DNA of 64,000 nt from NCBI RefSeq assembly GCF_900115805.1, contig NZ_FOXU01000002.1, forward strand, positions 434,001 to 498,000. The letters are read 5' to 3'. A program made the translations under genes and the position numbers. Of the stretch, positions 52,263 to 61,204 are shown in pieces; position 1 is the stretch's first letter, and the number at the start of each line of letters is the position of its first letter. Below the pieces are notes generated by a model. The model was not told the DNA's origin, did not search any database, and was given only the letters and a program-made list of their open reading frames with translations. The stretch is from Psychrobacillus psychrotolerans. GTDB lineage: Bacteria > Bacillota > Bacilli > Bacillales_A > Planococcaceae.

Positions 52263-52424
52263 TCTTTTATTCCTCCCTTTATCTTTTGATATATAACTTA
52301 AACCTCTCAAAAAGATCTCTACTTTTATGGAAGAAAAGCTCCAAATAACCGAAGTAAACTTCAGAATATTAGAGCCTTTTAATAACGTTATATTAGACTT
52401 AGAACCAACTCTCGAAGCTACTTA

Positions 52425-52931
52425 TTAAGCTTCGTCTGGTGTGAATGATCTGGATGCTAGCTCAGAATCCAACATAAACATAGCATTGGAATCATTTTCA
52501 ATGCGTTTAATTTTATTAATCAGTGTATCAAATGAAGCCTCTTCCTCCACTTGCTCATCAATGAACCATTTTAAGAATGCCATCGTTGCATGTTCACGCT
52601 CATCTAATGCAATATCAGAAAGATGATAAATACGACGCGTCACTTCTTTTTCATGTTTTAAGGAAGTCTCAAAAACATCTAAAGTCGAAGTAAATTCATT
52701 ACCCGGTTTGTCAAAACCATCAATTGTAGCTCGGTATCCCAAATCACTTAAAAAGTTATAAAATTTCATGGCATGGAAACGTTCTTCTTCTGCCTGAACT
52801 AAAAAGAAATTAGCAAATCCATCGTATGCTTCAGCCGTACAATATGCAGCTGCTGCAAGGTATGTATGTGCAGAATAAAACTCAAAGTTCATTTGATCGT
52901 TTAATGCTTCATGTAATTTTTTTGATAACAT
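52425..52931 (-). CDS. Bacterial non-heme ferritin
   Basis: 168 residues. Four-helix bundle with ferroxidase ligands: MNFEFYSAHTYLAAAA (Glu17 region), QAEEERFHAMKFYNFL (Glu/His), and the later Glu and Gln positions (FIDEQVEEEASF). Stores Fe(III) in a 24-mer shell. AGAGGAGTTTTACT sets the start. A single gene; I see no clear Fur or PerR box directly upstream. Confidence 0.93.
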   Translation of the reverse strand: MLSKKLHEALNDQMNFEFYSAHTYLAAAAYCTAEAYDGFANFFLVQAEEERFHAMKFYNFLSDLGYRATIDGFDKPGNEFTSTLDVFETSLKHEKEVTRRIYHLSDIALDEREHATMAFLKWFIDEQVEEEASFDTLINKIKRIENDSNAMFMLDSELASRSFTPDEA

Positions 52932-53006
52932 AGTAAAACTCCTCTCATAGTAGAAATATTTCATTTCATCTTTTAGTATACAGCTTTATCCATATTAAAT
53001 ACGACC

Positions 53007-53828
53007 TTACACCTCTGCTTGTACTTCCTCAACAGTTTGCTCTACTTCCGATCGAGTCATTTTTTCTTTCCCGCTCTTCAGTGCTTTTAGTGTTTTGTGT
53101 GCAAGTGCAAGAGGTAGTTTGCAGAATAACAATATACTTTTACTGTCGATACTCTTGATATACTCATCAGCTTGAGCTAAATTACTTTCCGCATACTCGA
53201 ACATATCCGCTCTTGTCCAACCTTCTGGGAAGAATTGTACACCTCGTTCGCTATCTTCATCTTTGTTTCGCAATATATTCACTGCTTGGAGTCCTCGTCC
53301 ATATGCAATTGCTAAATCACGGTCTGTGTCAATGTCTGCGCTCCACTTCCATAAATCCGAAAGCATCACTCCCACAAGACCAGCTACGTAGTAGGTATAC
53401 TCATCGAGGTCTTCTTTCGTCTTCACTTGCCAGTTCTTACCTACCCATTTAGCCATTCCTTCTGCCATCTCACTCGTTGAATCTTTTACTTTTTCTACTA
53501 AATCATCCGGGCAAATTTCTAGCCAGTCGCCAAGTCTTAACGATACAGGTGGAAGAATTTCCTGAAATGGTTCAACTAGCTGTTCATATAGCTTCTTATC
53601 AAACCCATTTTTAAGCATCTTGCTAGTAGCAAGTAACAGTTCTTGTTTCTCTTGTGCACCTAATGACTCATGATCTTCAATCTCATCTATCGCACGCATA
53701 CATAAATAAGCAGAGGCAACCGCCTTTTTCAGTTTAGATTCTAAAAAAGTAATTGGAATATAAAAAGTTCTACTTGTTTTCTTTAGCATGTCCATCGCTT
53801 CTTTTTGTAACTTTGCTACATCATGCAC
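53007..53828 (-). CDS. Squalene/phytoene synthase family protein with altered second Asp motif
   Basis: 273 residues, GTG start after GGAGG. First metal motif reads AIDEIEDH (about residues 46-53), second reads ILRNKDEDSERGVQFFP (about 186-202). In normal phytoene or squalene synthases the second starts RDVGED; here the first Asp is Asn. Fold and length fit head-to-head prenyl synthases, but the change may alter chemistry. No desaturase or other carotenoid gene is adjacent, so the product is not clear. Confidence 0.8.
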   Translation of the reverse strand: MHDVAKLQKEAMDMLKKTSRTFYIPITFLESKLKKAVASAYLCMRAIDEIEDHESLGAQEKQELLLATSKMLKNGFDKKLYEQLVEPFQEILPPVSLRLGDWLEICPDDLVEKVKDSTSEMAEGMAKWVGKNWQVKTKEDLDEYTYYVAGLVGVMLSDLWKWSADIDTDRDLAIAYGRGLQAVNILRNKDEDSERGVQFFPEGWTRADMFEYAESNLAQADEYIKSIDSKSILLFCKLPLALAHKTLKALKSGKEKMTRSEVEQTVEEVQAEV

Positions 53829-53948
53829 GACTAGTCCTCCGTTTCAATGATTCACGTTAAATCCTATATACTCTATTGTATAGGATTTTTACTAAAAGAT
53901 AAAATGACTCCCATTTTGATGAGTACAATGCTAAAAGCCACAGTAGCT

Positions 53949-55136
53949 TTATTCAGCTGTTTCCTTAAAAACTGGCTTTTGTTTCTTCCAAAACAATGAA
54001 ATTACAAAGCTAATCGCTAGTATGACCATTGCTAATACATATGGATAATCAATATGTACGTCAAACAGTATACCTGCAATACTTGGACCAATAATATTAC
54101 CTATACTCGTAAACGTAGAGTTTAGTCCTCCAACAAAGCCTTGATCATTACCAGCAATTTTGGATAGATAAGTTGTCAGCGCTGGTCTCATTAAGTCGAA
54201 CAGCAAGAAAATCACAAAAGTTACGAGCAATATAGACCAGTAGGCAGAAACCTTTATCATGGCAAAAATGAAAATCGTTGATACACCTATACAAATTTGA
54301 ATCAACCGAATTTCTCCTATTTTCCCTACAATACGATCGAAAGTTAGCACTTGGAATATAATTCCTAGAACGCCACTTACCGTAATGATTAACGCAATAT
54401 CCTTTGGTGTAAATCCGTATTTGTGATCTACAAAAAGCGAATACACTGTTTCAAAGGCCGCTAAGCCAAAGCTAGATACTAAAATGATAATCATCGGTAT
54501 CAAATAAATTGGTTCCAATACTTTACGAAAACGTGGTTTAACTGGTTCTCCTTCGCTTTCTATATGAGCTCTTTCAGGCTCCTTCAAAATAATCAGTGAA
54601 AATACTCCACCTAAAATTCCAAGACCTGCAGCAACAAAAAAGGGAAGTCTCGTTCCATGTTCCGCTAAGAATCCGCCGATTCCTGGCCCGATGATAAATC
54701 CAGCACTGATTGCTGCAGCCACATAGCCCATCGCTTTTGGTCTTTCCCTTAAGGTAGTAACATCGGCAACAAAAGCCGTTACAGCTGGCATGATGAATGC
54801 CGCACTAATTCCTCCCAATATTCTAGACATATACAATACCTTCACATCTTGTCCAAGACCGAAGAGCATTTCCGATACCCCAAATATGAACATACCAATG
54901 ACAATCATCTTTTTACGACCAATCGAATCTACCCATCTACCTGCAATTGGAGAGACTAACAACTGTGCAAATGCAAAAGCCGCAACTAAATAGCCCATCG
55001 TAGAGCCTTCTAAGCTCATCTCACGCATTAATGTTGGCATCACTGGAATAATTAATCCTATACCTAAAAATACAATAAACAAATTTACTAAAACTAAATA
55101 AATTACTTTATCTAAACCACTTTTTTGCGAACCCAT
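53949..55136 (-). CDS. MFS drug/H+ antiporter (Bmr/NorA-like)
   Basis: 395 residues, twelve membrane helices. Motif A GRWVDSIGRKKMIVIG follows helix 2, and motif C is present in helix 5 (GFIIGPGIGGFLAE), marking DHA1 drug exporters. AAGGAGTTTTAAAG precedes the ATG. It is transcribed from a MerR-type promoter that overlaps the stop of the upstream MerR gene, as in bmrR-bmr type pairs, so it is likely a ligand-induced multidrug pump. Confidence 0.9.
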   Translation of the reverse strand: MGSQKSGLDKVIYLVLVNLFIVFLGIGLIIPVMPTLMREMSLEGSTMGYLVAAFAFAQLLVSPIAGRWVDSIGRKKMIVIGMFIFGVSEMLFGLGQDVKVLYMSRILGGISAAFIMPAVTAFVADVTTLRERPKAMGYVAAAISAGFIIGPGIGGFLAEHGTRLPFFVAAGLGILGGVFSLIILKEPERAHIESEGEPVKPRFRKVLEPIYLIPMIIILVSSFGLAAFETVYSLFVDHKYGFTPKDIALIITVSGVLGIIFQVLTFDRIVGKIGEIRLIQICIGVSTIFIFAMIKVSAYWSILLVTFVIFLLFDLMRPALTTYLSKIAGNDQGFVGGLNSTFTSIGNIIGPSIAGILFDVHIDYPYVLAMVILAISFVISLFWKKQKPVFKETAE

Positions 55137-55175
55137 CTTTAAAACTCCTTATAATTATTACTCAGCATATAAATA

Positions 55176-55206
55176 AAAATAAACCCTATAGTAACTATAG
55201 GGTCAA
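55176..55206 (-). promoter_or_regulatory. MerR-type promoter with 19-bp spacer and dyad operator
   Basis: TTGACC (55201-55206), exactly 19 bp, TATTTT (55176-55181) on the minus strand. The spacer region holds a perfect dyad ACCCTATAGT-A-ACTATAGGGT (55183-55203). The overlong spacer with a central dyad is the hallmark of promoters twisted open by MerR-family activators. Confidence 0.85.
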
Positions 55207-56042
55207 GTAGTTTGAATAGGTATTTTGAGTTCTACTAAAAATTCATCTTCCTTGGAAGCCGAATAATTTATCGGCATCCACACGTCATATACAATGGGAT
55301 CTATTACTACTTGGTGTTTCTCTATATAGTCGATTAACTTTTGGTAGCATTCCACATATTCATTGTCTTCCAAAACAAATGAAATGCTAAGGTATTCTCC
55401 AGCAGGTAACACACTAATTTCCACATCTTCATATTTTTCTTCAAAATCCTTATCTGTTACGATATATGCAAAAAAATAATCATAGTTTATATCATTTAAA
55501 AATTCATATTTTTGGAAGGAAAACGCTCCACCATACAATGTATCAAATATGCTACCTTCGTCTTCTAACACTTTACTAATACGACCAAACTCCCTATTTG
55601 GAATATCATCGACCTTCATATTATAGGTTTTAATCTTCACTATTTTTTGTGCCGGTAAGTTCTTTTTGCTGACCGTCATCATATTTGGTTCCAGCACGAA
55701 AGATTGTATTTGCTCTTTTTTGCGCTGTAATACCCGCTTCGTATTATGGAGCCTTTGAAATTGTTCCTCAATTCTTTTCTCTTGGTTTTCTAAATATATA
55801 ACTAGTTCTTCAGGCTTTAACTTTAAGACTGATTTAACCTCTTCTAGCGATAATCCAAGGTACTTTAATGATTTAATAATGTCTAAATAATATAATTGCG
55901 TATTTTGATAATACCTATAATTATTGCTCGTATTTATCTCGAAAGGTTTAAACAAATTAATCTGATCATAGTATCGTAAAGTTTGAACCGATATATTGCT
56001 TAGCTTTGCTACTTCCCCTATCGTTAAGTAATGAACTTTCAA
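55203..56042 (-). CDS. MerR family regulator with effector-binding (GyrI-like) domain, BmrR type
   Basis: 279 residues. N-terminal MerR HTH and wing (YLTIGEVAKLSNISVQTLRYYDQI, in pieces; LFKPFEIN; NYRYYQNTQL), coiled coil at about 78-120, and a C-terminal GyrI-like drug-binding domain from 125 on (LPAQKIVKIKTYN ... PINYSASKEDEFLVELKIPI). GGAGG stands 8 bp before a TTG; the ATG two codons upstream would be too near it. The stop overlaps the operator of the pump gene that follows. Confidence 0.88.
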   Translation of the reverse strand: MKVHYLTIGEVAKLSNISVQTLRYYDQINLFKPFEINTSNNYRYYQNTQLYYLDIIKSLKYLGLSLEEVKSVLKLKPEELVIYLENQEKRIEEQFQRLHNTKRVLQRKKEQIQSFVLEPNMMTVSKKNLPAQKIVKIKTYNMKVDDIPNREFGRISKVLEDEGSIFDTLYGGAFSFQKYEFLNDINYDYFFAYIVTDKDFEEKYEDVEISVLPAGEYLSISFVLEDNEYVECYQKLIDYIEKHQVVIDPIVYDVWMPINYSASKEDEFLVELKIPIQTT

Positions 56043-56073
56043 AATCATTTCCTCCGTTTATTAAGCTCTAATA

Positions 56074-56104
56074 AAAGCTATCCTATTTAATATAGGATAG
56101 CTTT
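56074..56104 (-). terminator. Hairpin downstream of the large membrane protein gene
   Basis: Perfect 13-bp stem AAAGCTATCCTAT/ATAGGATAGCTTT with a 5-base loop. The T-run is short (TTTTATT) on the minus strand. It stands between the stop of the next gene upstream and the MerR gene. Confidence 0.75.
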
Positions 56105-56114
56105 CATTTATATA

Positions 56115-57773
56115 CTATTCAATTCCTTGAATCGTTACCTCTTTTACTGGCAAGAAAAGTTCTCCTGTATTTAAGAAAGTTACTTGTACTTTATCTCCTT
56201 CTTGCATATAAACGGCAAGGGGAGCTACTTCGGAAGATACGATATAACTTTGTTTGTCATCTAATAGGAACGATACTTGCGTAAAGTCGCCTACACGTTC
56301 TTTAAATACACGTACAACCTTACCAGTTATCGATTTCTCTTCTGCATCGGAGCTACCATCTACCGAACTTCCACCACGTTGAATAGCTGTTTTATATAGT
56401 TTTAGCGCTTCATTTGGCGTATTTCCGTAAACAGATATCTCTGGATTTGCTGCTGATACTATAAAGTAATTTTGCAAGAACCCATTAGAGTCTAACACTG
56501 GTGTTAACCAACTAGCTTCTCCGTAAAAGTTGTACAATACGGGCATCTCGCCAGACCATTTTTTCTCAATGAATTTCTTTTCGATAATTTGTAATGCCCC
56601 TTGAGAATCCATATATGAGTCTTCTAGATTTCCTGTATAAAACGTAGCCTCGCCTGTTCTACCATCGGTTAATGAGTAACCAAGCATCGAGTCTACTCCC
56701 TCTTTTGGACTCGTAAAGTCTGTGAAGTAATACATTTGTCCGTCTTCTCCGAAGATTGGACTAACATTTGCTTCTGTTCCTTCATCTGATGGTAATCTCA
56801 CATCTTTTTTACCAAATAGACTATTGATAAATCCATGTATATAGTTACCAAAATAACTATTTTGTAGACTCACTGTTTCAGGTGATACAGCGCCGTCTAT
56901 AAATGCCGGGACATCTGCAATTTTATAGGAATCCGTCTGTCCTGTAGCAGGATCTACCGCAACGATACCTTTTACCTCAAATCCATTTCGTGCTGAGATG
57001 AAGCTACCGTAAGATCTGATGTAATATGGTTTTCCTTCCTCGTCAATTTCTAACTGAGGTGCACCGTAGAAAATTTTAGTTGGATGTTTCATACGCATAT
57101 GTCTTTCCAAATTTTTATGGAAGTAAGAAGACGGTGTATAGCTCATTTCTGCTTCTACAAATTTTGGATTATCCGATGAATCTGTTGCACTCATTGTAAA
57201 ATAACCCGGTGTTACGTCTCCATTCCACCATTTGAATAGTCCAGAAAATTCTACTGGAGCAATATATACGTACTCATCTTTTACCTTTTGAATTTGTAAA
57301 TTACCTAATTCATAATAGCTTGTATTTGGTACTTGACCAAAAGCTTTTTTCATTTTATTGCGTGCAAATTTTGGTGGTACACTAGCAGGTGTCTTCGTTT
57401 CATCAAATGCTTCAATTTCCACCTCTTGTTTCATTTCTGCTACTTTAAATTTTTCATCAGCATTCCAAAAAGGCGCCGTCAGCATGAAAATTGCGATTAC
57501 TAAGCTTCCTAAAAACAGAATACCTTTTGCTTTTTGCTCTTTTCCTTTAGCTAACAACATTCCTGCTAATGTTGTAATAACTAGTAACGGCCATAACGCT
57601 GTCCAATTACGATCTAAGTTCGTTACATAATATATAATAGCTAGTACGATAAAAGTTAATATAGACAGACCAATAATGGAAGTTACCATATCTTTTCTTT
57701 TAGCTGTTAACGGAACAACTAATAATGCGGTAATTATAGCTGCAACTGCCGAAATAATAAATACACTGGTCAT
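56115..57773 (-). CDS. Large membrane protein of unknown function (four helices plus extracytoplasmic domain)
   Basis: 552 residues. Three to four membrane helices in the first 105 residues, then about 440 residues outside the cell or in the cytosol with repeated beta-rich segments (TPGYFTMSATDSSDNPKFVE, AVDPATGQTDSYKIADVP). The last 75 (SITGKVVRVFKERVGDFTQV ... VQVTFLNTGEL) look like an OB-fold. I do not recognise a named family. AGAGAGGGATTGAGAAA precedes the ATG. It appears monocistronic. Confidence 0.7.
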   Translation of the reverse strand: MTSVFIISAVAAIITALLVVPLTAKRKDMVTSIIGLSILTFIVLAIIYYVTNLDRNWTALWPLLVITTLAGMLLAKGKEQKAKGILFLGSLVIAIFMLTAPFWNADEKFKVAEMKQEVEIEAFDETKTPASVPPKFARNKMKKAFGQVPNTSYYELGNLQIQKVKDEYVYIAPVEFSGLFKWWNGDVTPGYFTMSATDSSDNPKFVEAEMSYTPSSYFHKNLERHMRMKHPTKIFYGAPQLEIDEEGKPYYIRSYGSFISARNGFEVKGIVAVDPATGQTDSYKIADVPAFIDGAVSPETVSLQNSYFGNYIHGFINSLFGKKDVRLPSDEGTEANVSPIFGEDGQMYYFTDFTSPKEGVDSMLGYSLTDGRTGEATFYTGNLEDSYMDSQGALQIIEKKFIEKKWSGEMPVLYNFYGEASWLTPVLDSNGFLQNYFIVSAANPEISVYGNTPNEALKLYKTAIQRGGSSVDGSSDAEEKSITGKVVRVFKERVGDFTQVSFLLDDKQSYIVSSEVAPLAVYMQEGDKVQVTFLNTGELFLPVKEVTIQGIE

Positions 57774-57876
57774 TTTCTCAATCCCTCTCTTTTTTGTTCA
57801 TAGTTATTTTACGGACGAGATGGGAAATGGTTTCAAAAAAGACGCAAGAGTATAGCAACCAACTTGCACTACCTCG

Positions 57877-59103
57877 CTAAGTATTTGCTATAACTGGACA
57901 ATTTATTTCCTTTTCTTTAACACCCTTTTTCAACGATATAAGTACTAATGACAAAGAAACCATTAATATCCCACTTAGCACGATAAAACAATAAACGATG
58001 AGGTCTGAGGACACCATTTCAGTAAATAGTGCTAATAAGAGAATTCTGATTAAAAGACCTAATGTACGAAACAAACTATCTACTCTCCCTATTATATTGT
58101 TGGGAATATGATCCATTAAGAAAGAGTTTCTAGCAACCCTTGTGCTACTATTTCCTATTGCCAAAAATAACATAAGGGATAGGTATACCGGTAAATCCAC
58201 GAAGACTATTAAGGATATGGCTATCGTATATACCAATATCCCAAAAATGATCGTCTTTTCATTTCCAAACTTACTGGATAATGTCGGTACGAAAACACCA
58301 GCAATTACTGCTCCTATTGCGTAGATCATTCCTTCAATTCCATAAACACTCGCATCTGCCTCAAGTACATCCACTAAATAGACAGGAAATAAGTAATTTG
58401 TAAGCATCACTCCGATAAAAGGCATGAAAGAAAACAATAAAAATATAAATACAGCAGGACGAGCCAACATATACCTAATTCCTTCACTTACCTGTGATTT
58501 AACAACCTCCGTTTTTATAGTTGGTAATCTCACATACGGTAACTTCAAATAAAAGAAAATAGCAGCACCATAAGATATCGTGTTTAGTAACAGAATATAA
58601 TGCAGTTCCCATTTCATCAACAAGATACTAGCTAAACCACCCGCAATCATACTAGATAGTTGTCCCTGGACTTCCATCGTTCCATTTAATGATTTATAAT
58701 GATCCTTCGTAAATATCTCTTGATTTAGAGCAAACATCGTCGGATAAAAAATAGTGTAATACAAACTACCAATCATATAGATAATCGTATAATGCCAAAT
58801 TTCGTATGGTAAGCCCATAAAGCCTAGCAGAGAAAATATAAACAGTAGAACAAAACATACGATTTCACTAACAATTAGTAATTTCTTTCGAGATACTTTA
58901 TCCACTAGATTCCCTATAAATGGTGTGAGGATAAAGCTCAGAATCGTCATACCAATTGTTATAAATCCAAAAACCTTATTACCATCATCACTTGATACAA
59001 GCATCCATGGTATCGCAATCATCGTTATTCCCGAACCAATAGAAGAAGCAATATTAGCTGATATAATGAGTCGAAAGCGGGAGTCTTTATATAAGTTTTT
59101 CAT
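57877..59103 (-). CDS. MFS transporter (enterobactin-exporter/MFS_3-like)
   Basis: 408 residues, twelve helices. ISANIASSIGSGITMIAIPW marks the start and FIGNLVDKVSRKKLLIVSEI motif A. The type often exports macrolides or siderophores; the substrate is not clear. AAGGGGTGTTTCAA sets the start at ATG; an in-frame GTG three codons earlier is inside that site. A single gene. Confidence 0.87.
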   Translation of the reverse strand: MKNLYKDSRFRLIISANIASSIGSGITMIAIPWMLVSSDDGNKVFGFITIGMTILSFILTPFIGNLVDKVSRKKLLIVSEIVCFVLLFIFSLLGFMGLPYEIWHYTIIYMIGSLYYTIFYPTMFALNQEIFTKDHYKSLNGTMEVQGQLSSMIAGGLASILLMKWELHYILLLNTISYGAAIFFYLKLPYVRLPTIKTEVVKSQVSEGIRYMLARPAVFIFLLFSFMPFIGVMLTNYLFPVYLVDVLEADASVYGIEGMIYAIGAVIAGVFVPTLSSKFGNEKTIIFGILVYTIAISLIVFVDLPVYLSLMLFLAIGNSSTRVARNSFLMDHIPNNIIGRVDSLFRTLGLLIRILLLALFTEMVSSDLIVYCFIVLSGILMVSLSLVLISLKKGVKEKEINCPVIANT

Positions 59104-59257
59104 TTGAAACACCCCTTAACTTATTCTTATTATTTCACTATAATTGAAAATTCTGCTATTTGGTTCAGCCATTGGTCTTGAGTCTTCCTCATACATTTGA
59201 CGGAAGCAACTGATAGATTGTAAATAGCTTTTCGTGAATTGATCATATTGTATACAG

Positions 59258-59294
59258 AAAAAACCACTCAGTGAGATTAATCACTAAGTGGTTT
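59258..59294 (-). terminator. Intrinsic terminator after the GNAT gene
   Basis: AAACCACTTAGTGA/TCACTGAGTGGTTT stem with TTAATC loop and six T residues on the minus strand. Confidence 0.88.
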
Positions 59295-59298
59295 GGAT

Positions 59299-59988
59299 TT
59301 AAATATATGTCCCTTTTTCTTCATAGTTTACATACCATTTGTTTTCTTTTTGAAAAATAGCTGTACCAATCCAACCATCCGCAATAACCTGCTGCTGTTT
59401 CTCAATCGCATCCATAGGAATTTCTAATAACTTTTCTCCACTGGCACGATTCACATGAATTTTTTTATAAAATACGTATCGCAGCATGCCTCCGTATTTC
59501 TTTTTTAAGGCGCCTATTACCATTCCTTGGCTAAGTTTGTCTTTTAAGCTAGGAATATTAAATGGTGCAACTGTTGCACATACATGTGTATAAGTTGAAG
59601 CGTCTAGGATTTCCATAATGATAACGCCAAGTTTCTTTTGCATACCAAATCCTCGATAATCTGGGTGAACATTCGTAATTTCCTGATAAACGACCTTCCC
59701 CAGTTTCTCCGAGGACAGACCAATATCAATACCTAGATGATCATCATCCATTGGTGGTAACGCCAAAGCTCTAAATGCGATTAACTTATTGTCTACAAAT
59801 GCTCCAATCATTAAGTTATGTGCTATGGAGTACTCATATTCTTCTTTTGTTAGTGGAGAGAGGAAATTATCATTTTCCATCGTTTGTAAAACGATATGCT
59901 GTAAACGTAAAATACTATCCATATGATCGGGCTTTAACTTACGAACAATATATTCTTTCTCTCCAAGTTTACCTTTCCATTCCTTCAT
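59299..59988 (-). CDS. GNAT-like N-acetyltransferase in an enolase-superfamily operon
   Basis: 229 residues. The first 150 form a GNAT-like fold: YIVRKLKPDHMDSILRLQ, GAFVDNKLIAFRAL, YQEITNVHPDYRGFGMQKKL (acetyl-CoA loop R..GFG..KKL) and THVCATVAPFNIPSL. The C-terminal 60 residues do not match a common domain. GAGGAAGTGTTCGC precedes the ATG. It follows the enolase-superfamily gene after 14 bp, suggesting that the two modify the same amino acid or dipeptide substrate. Confidence 0.8.
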   Translation of the reverse strand: MKEWKGKLGEKEYIVRKLKPDHMDSILRLQHIVLQTMENDNFLSPLTKEEYEYSIAHNLMIGAFVDNKLIAFRALALPPMDDDHLGIDIGLSSEKLGKVVYQEITNVHPDYRGFGMQKKLGVIIMEILDASTYTHVCATVAPFNIPSLKDKLSQGMVIGALKKKYGGMLRYVFYKKIHVNRASGEKLLEIPMDAIEKQQQVIADGWIGTAIFQKENKWYVNYEEKGTYI

Positions 59989-60002
59989 GCGAACACTTCC
60001 TC

Positions 60003-61115
60003 TTACATTGTTACTTTTGTGGAGAACTCAGTTAACTCCTTTAGTATTTCTTCATCTATATCAATTCCTAGTCCAGGGCGTTCATTTAACTTTATAAATG
60101 GAACATCATAGTGTAAGTTCCCAACATCCTTAGAGAATTTTAAAGGACCAGTTAGTTCTACACTAGTAAATACTTTTTTAGAAAATGCAACGTGGAATCC
60201 TGCTGAAGATCCAATAGATGATTCAACCATGGAACCGATTTGGCAATCGATACCTGCCATTTCCGCCATATGAGCTAATTTCATCGCTGGGTAAATCCCA
60301 CCGCACTTCATCAGTTTAATATTCACTTTATGCGCAGCCTGTTTTTCGATTAGCTCACGCATATCACGAAAGTTTCGTAAGCCTTCGTCCATCATCAGAG
60401 GAGTACTCGTTTTAGCCTTCACTTCTACCATTCCATTGAAGTCATCCGCTACTACCGGTTGCTCTAACCAATCTAGTCCTTCCTTTTCTAACTTTTGCAT
60501 AGCCATAATGGTAGTAGCACTATTTTTCCAACCCTGATTTACATCTACACGAATGGCAACCTCTTCTCCGACTTTAGCCCGTACTGCCTGAATACGTTTT
60601 ACATCAACCTGTACGTCTGTCCCGACCTTCATTTTAAAAGAGGAATACCCTTCTTTTATCCTTCTCTCAGCTTCTTCTGCCATATCATCTGGTTTTCCAA
60701 TACTTAAAACATGTGTGACAGGGAACTTTTCGTGGTAACGCCCCCCTAGTAATTGGTAAACAGGAACACCAAGTTTTTTTCCTGCTAAATCGTAGCAAGC
60801 AATGTCTATGGCTGCTTTTGCTGCAGGAGCCAGATAAACGGCCTTGTCCATTTTTTCATGTAAACGTTCAAACTCCATAGGATTTTCTCCAATAATAGCT
60901 GGTGCTAATGTAGATTTCAGTAATGCATATGTACTTTCCCAAGTTTCCCCTGTCACATGCTCATCTGCAACTGCTTCTCCGTATCCTACTAAACCAGTAT
61001 CTGTCGTTAGCTTAACAATAATAGATGGCATATCATCGTAGGTATGATAACTTATTATAAATGGATCTATTAAAGGTAATCTAATTGCGTAAATATCTAT
61101 TTCTTTAATTTTCAT
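60003..61115 (-). CDS. Mandelate racemase/muconate lactonizing enzyme-like (enolase superfamily)
   Basis: 370 residues. N-terminal cap domain (about 1-120), then TIM barrel with catalytic marks: FKMKVG (KxK, about 160-162), RVDVNQGW (Asp), LEQPV (Glu), MMDEGL (Asp) and NIKLMKCGG (KxK). This is the MLE subgroup, containing dipeptide epimerases, N-acylamino-acid racemases and OSBS. The eighth strand reads ELTGPL, not the DxD of Ala-Glu epimerases, so the substrate may differ. AGTAGGAATTTATA precedes the ATG. Operon with a GNAT gene; divergent regulator. Confidence 0.88.
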   Translation of the reverse strand: MKIKEIDIYAIRLPLIDPFIISYHTYDDMPSIIVKLTTDTGLVGYGEAVADEHVTGETWESTYALLKSTLAPAIIGENPMEFERLHEKMDKAVYLAPAAKAAIDIACYDLAGKKLGVPVYQLLGGRYHEKFPVTHVLSIGKPDDMAEEAERRIKEGYSSFKMKVGTDVQVDVKRIQAVRAKVGEEVAIRVDVNQGWKNSATTIMAMQKLEKEGLDWLEQPVVADDFNGMVEVKAKTSTPLMMDEGLRNFRDMRELIEKQAAHKVNIKLMKCGGIYPAMKLAHMAEMAGIDCQIGSMVESSIGSSAGFHVAFSKKVFTSVELTGPLKFSKDVGNLHYDVPFIKLNERPGLGIDIDEEILKELTEFSTKVTM

Positions 61116-61204
61116 TATAAATTCCTACTTTCTTTACATCATGAATGTAATTCGATATAGTTGTCGTTAAATAGTCGTTAAAAACCTAAAAAAGAGGTGA
61201 CCCA

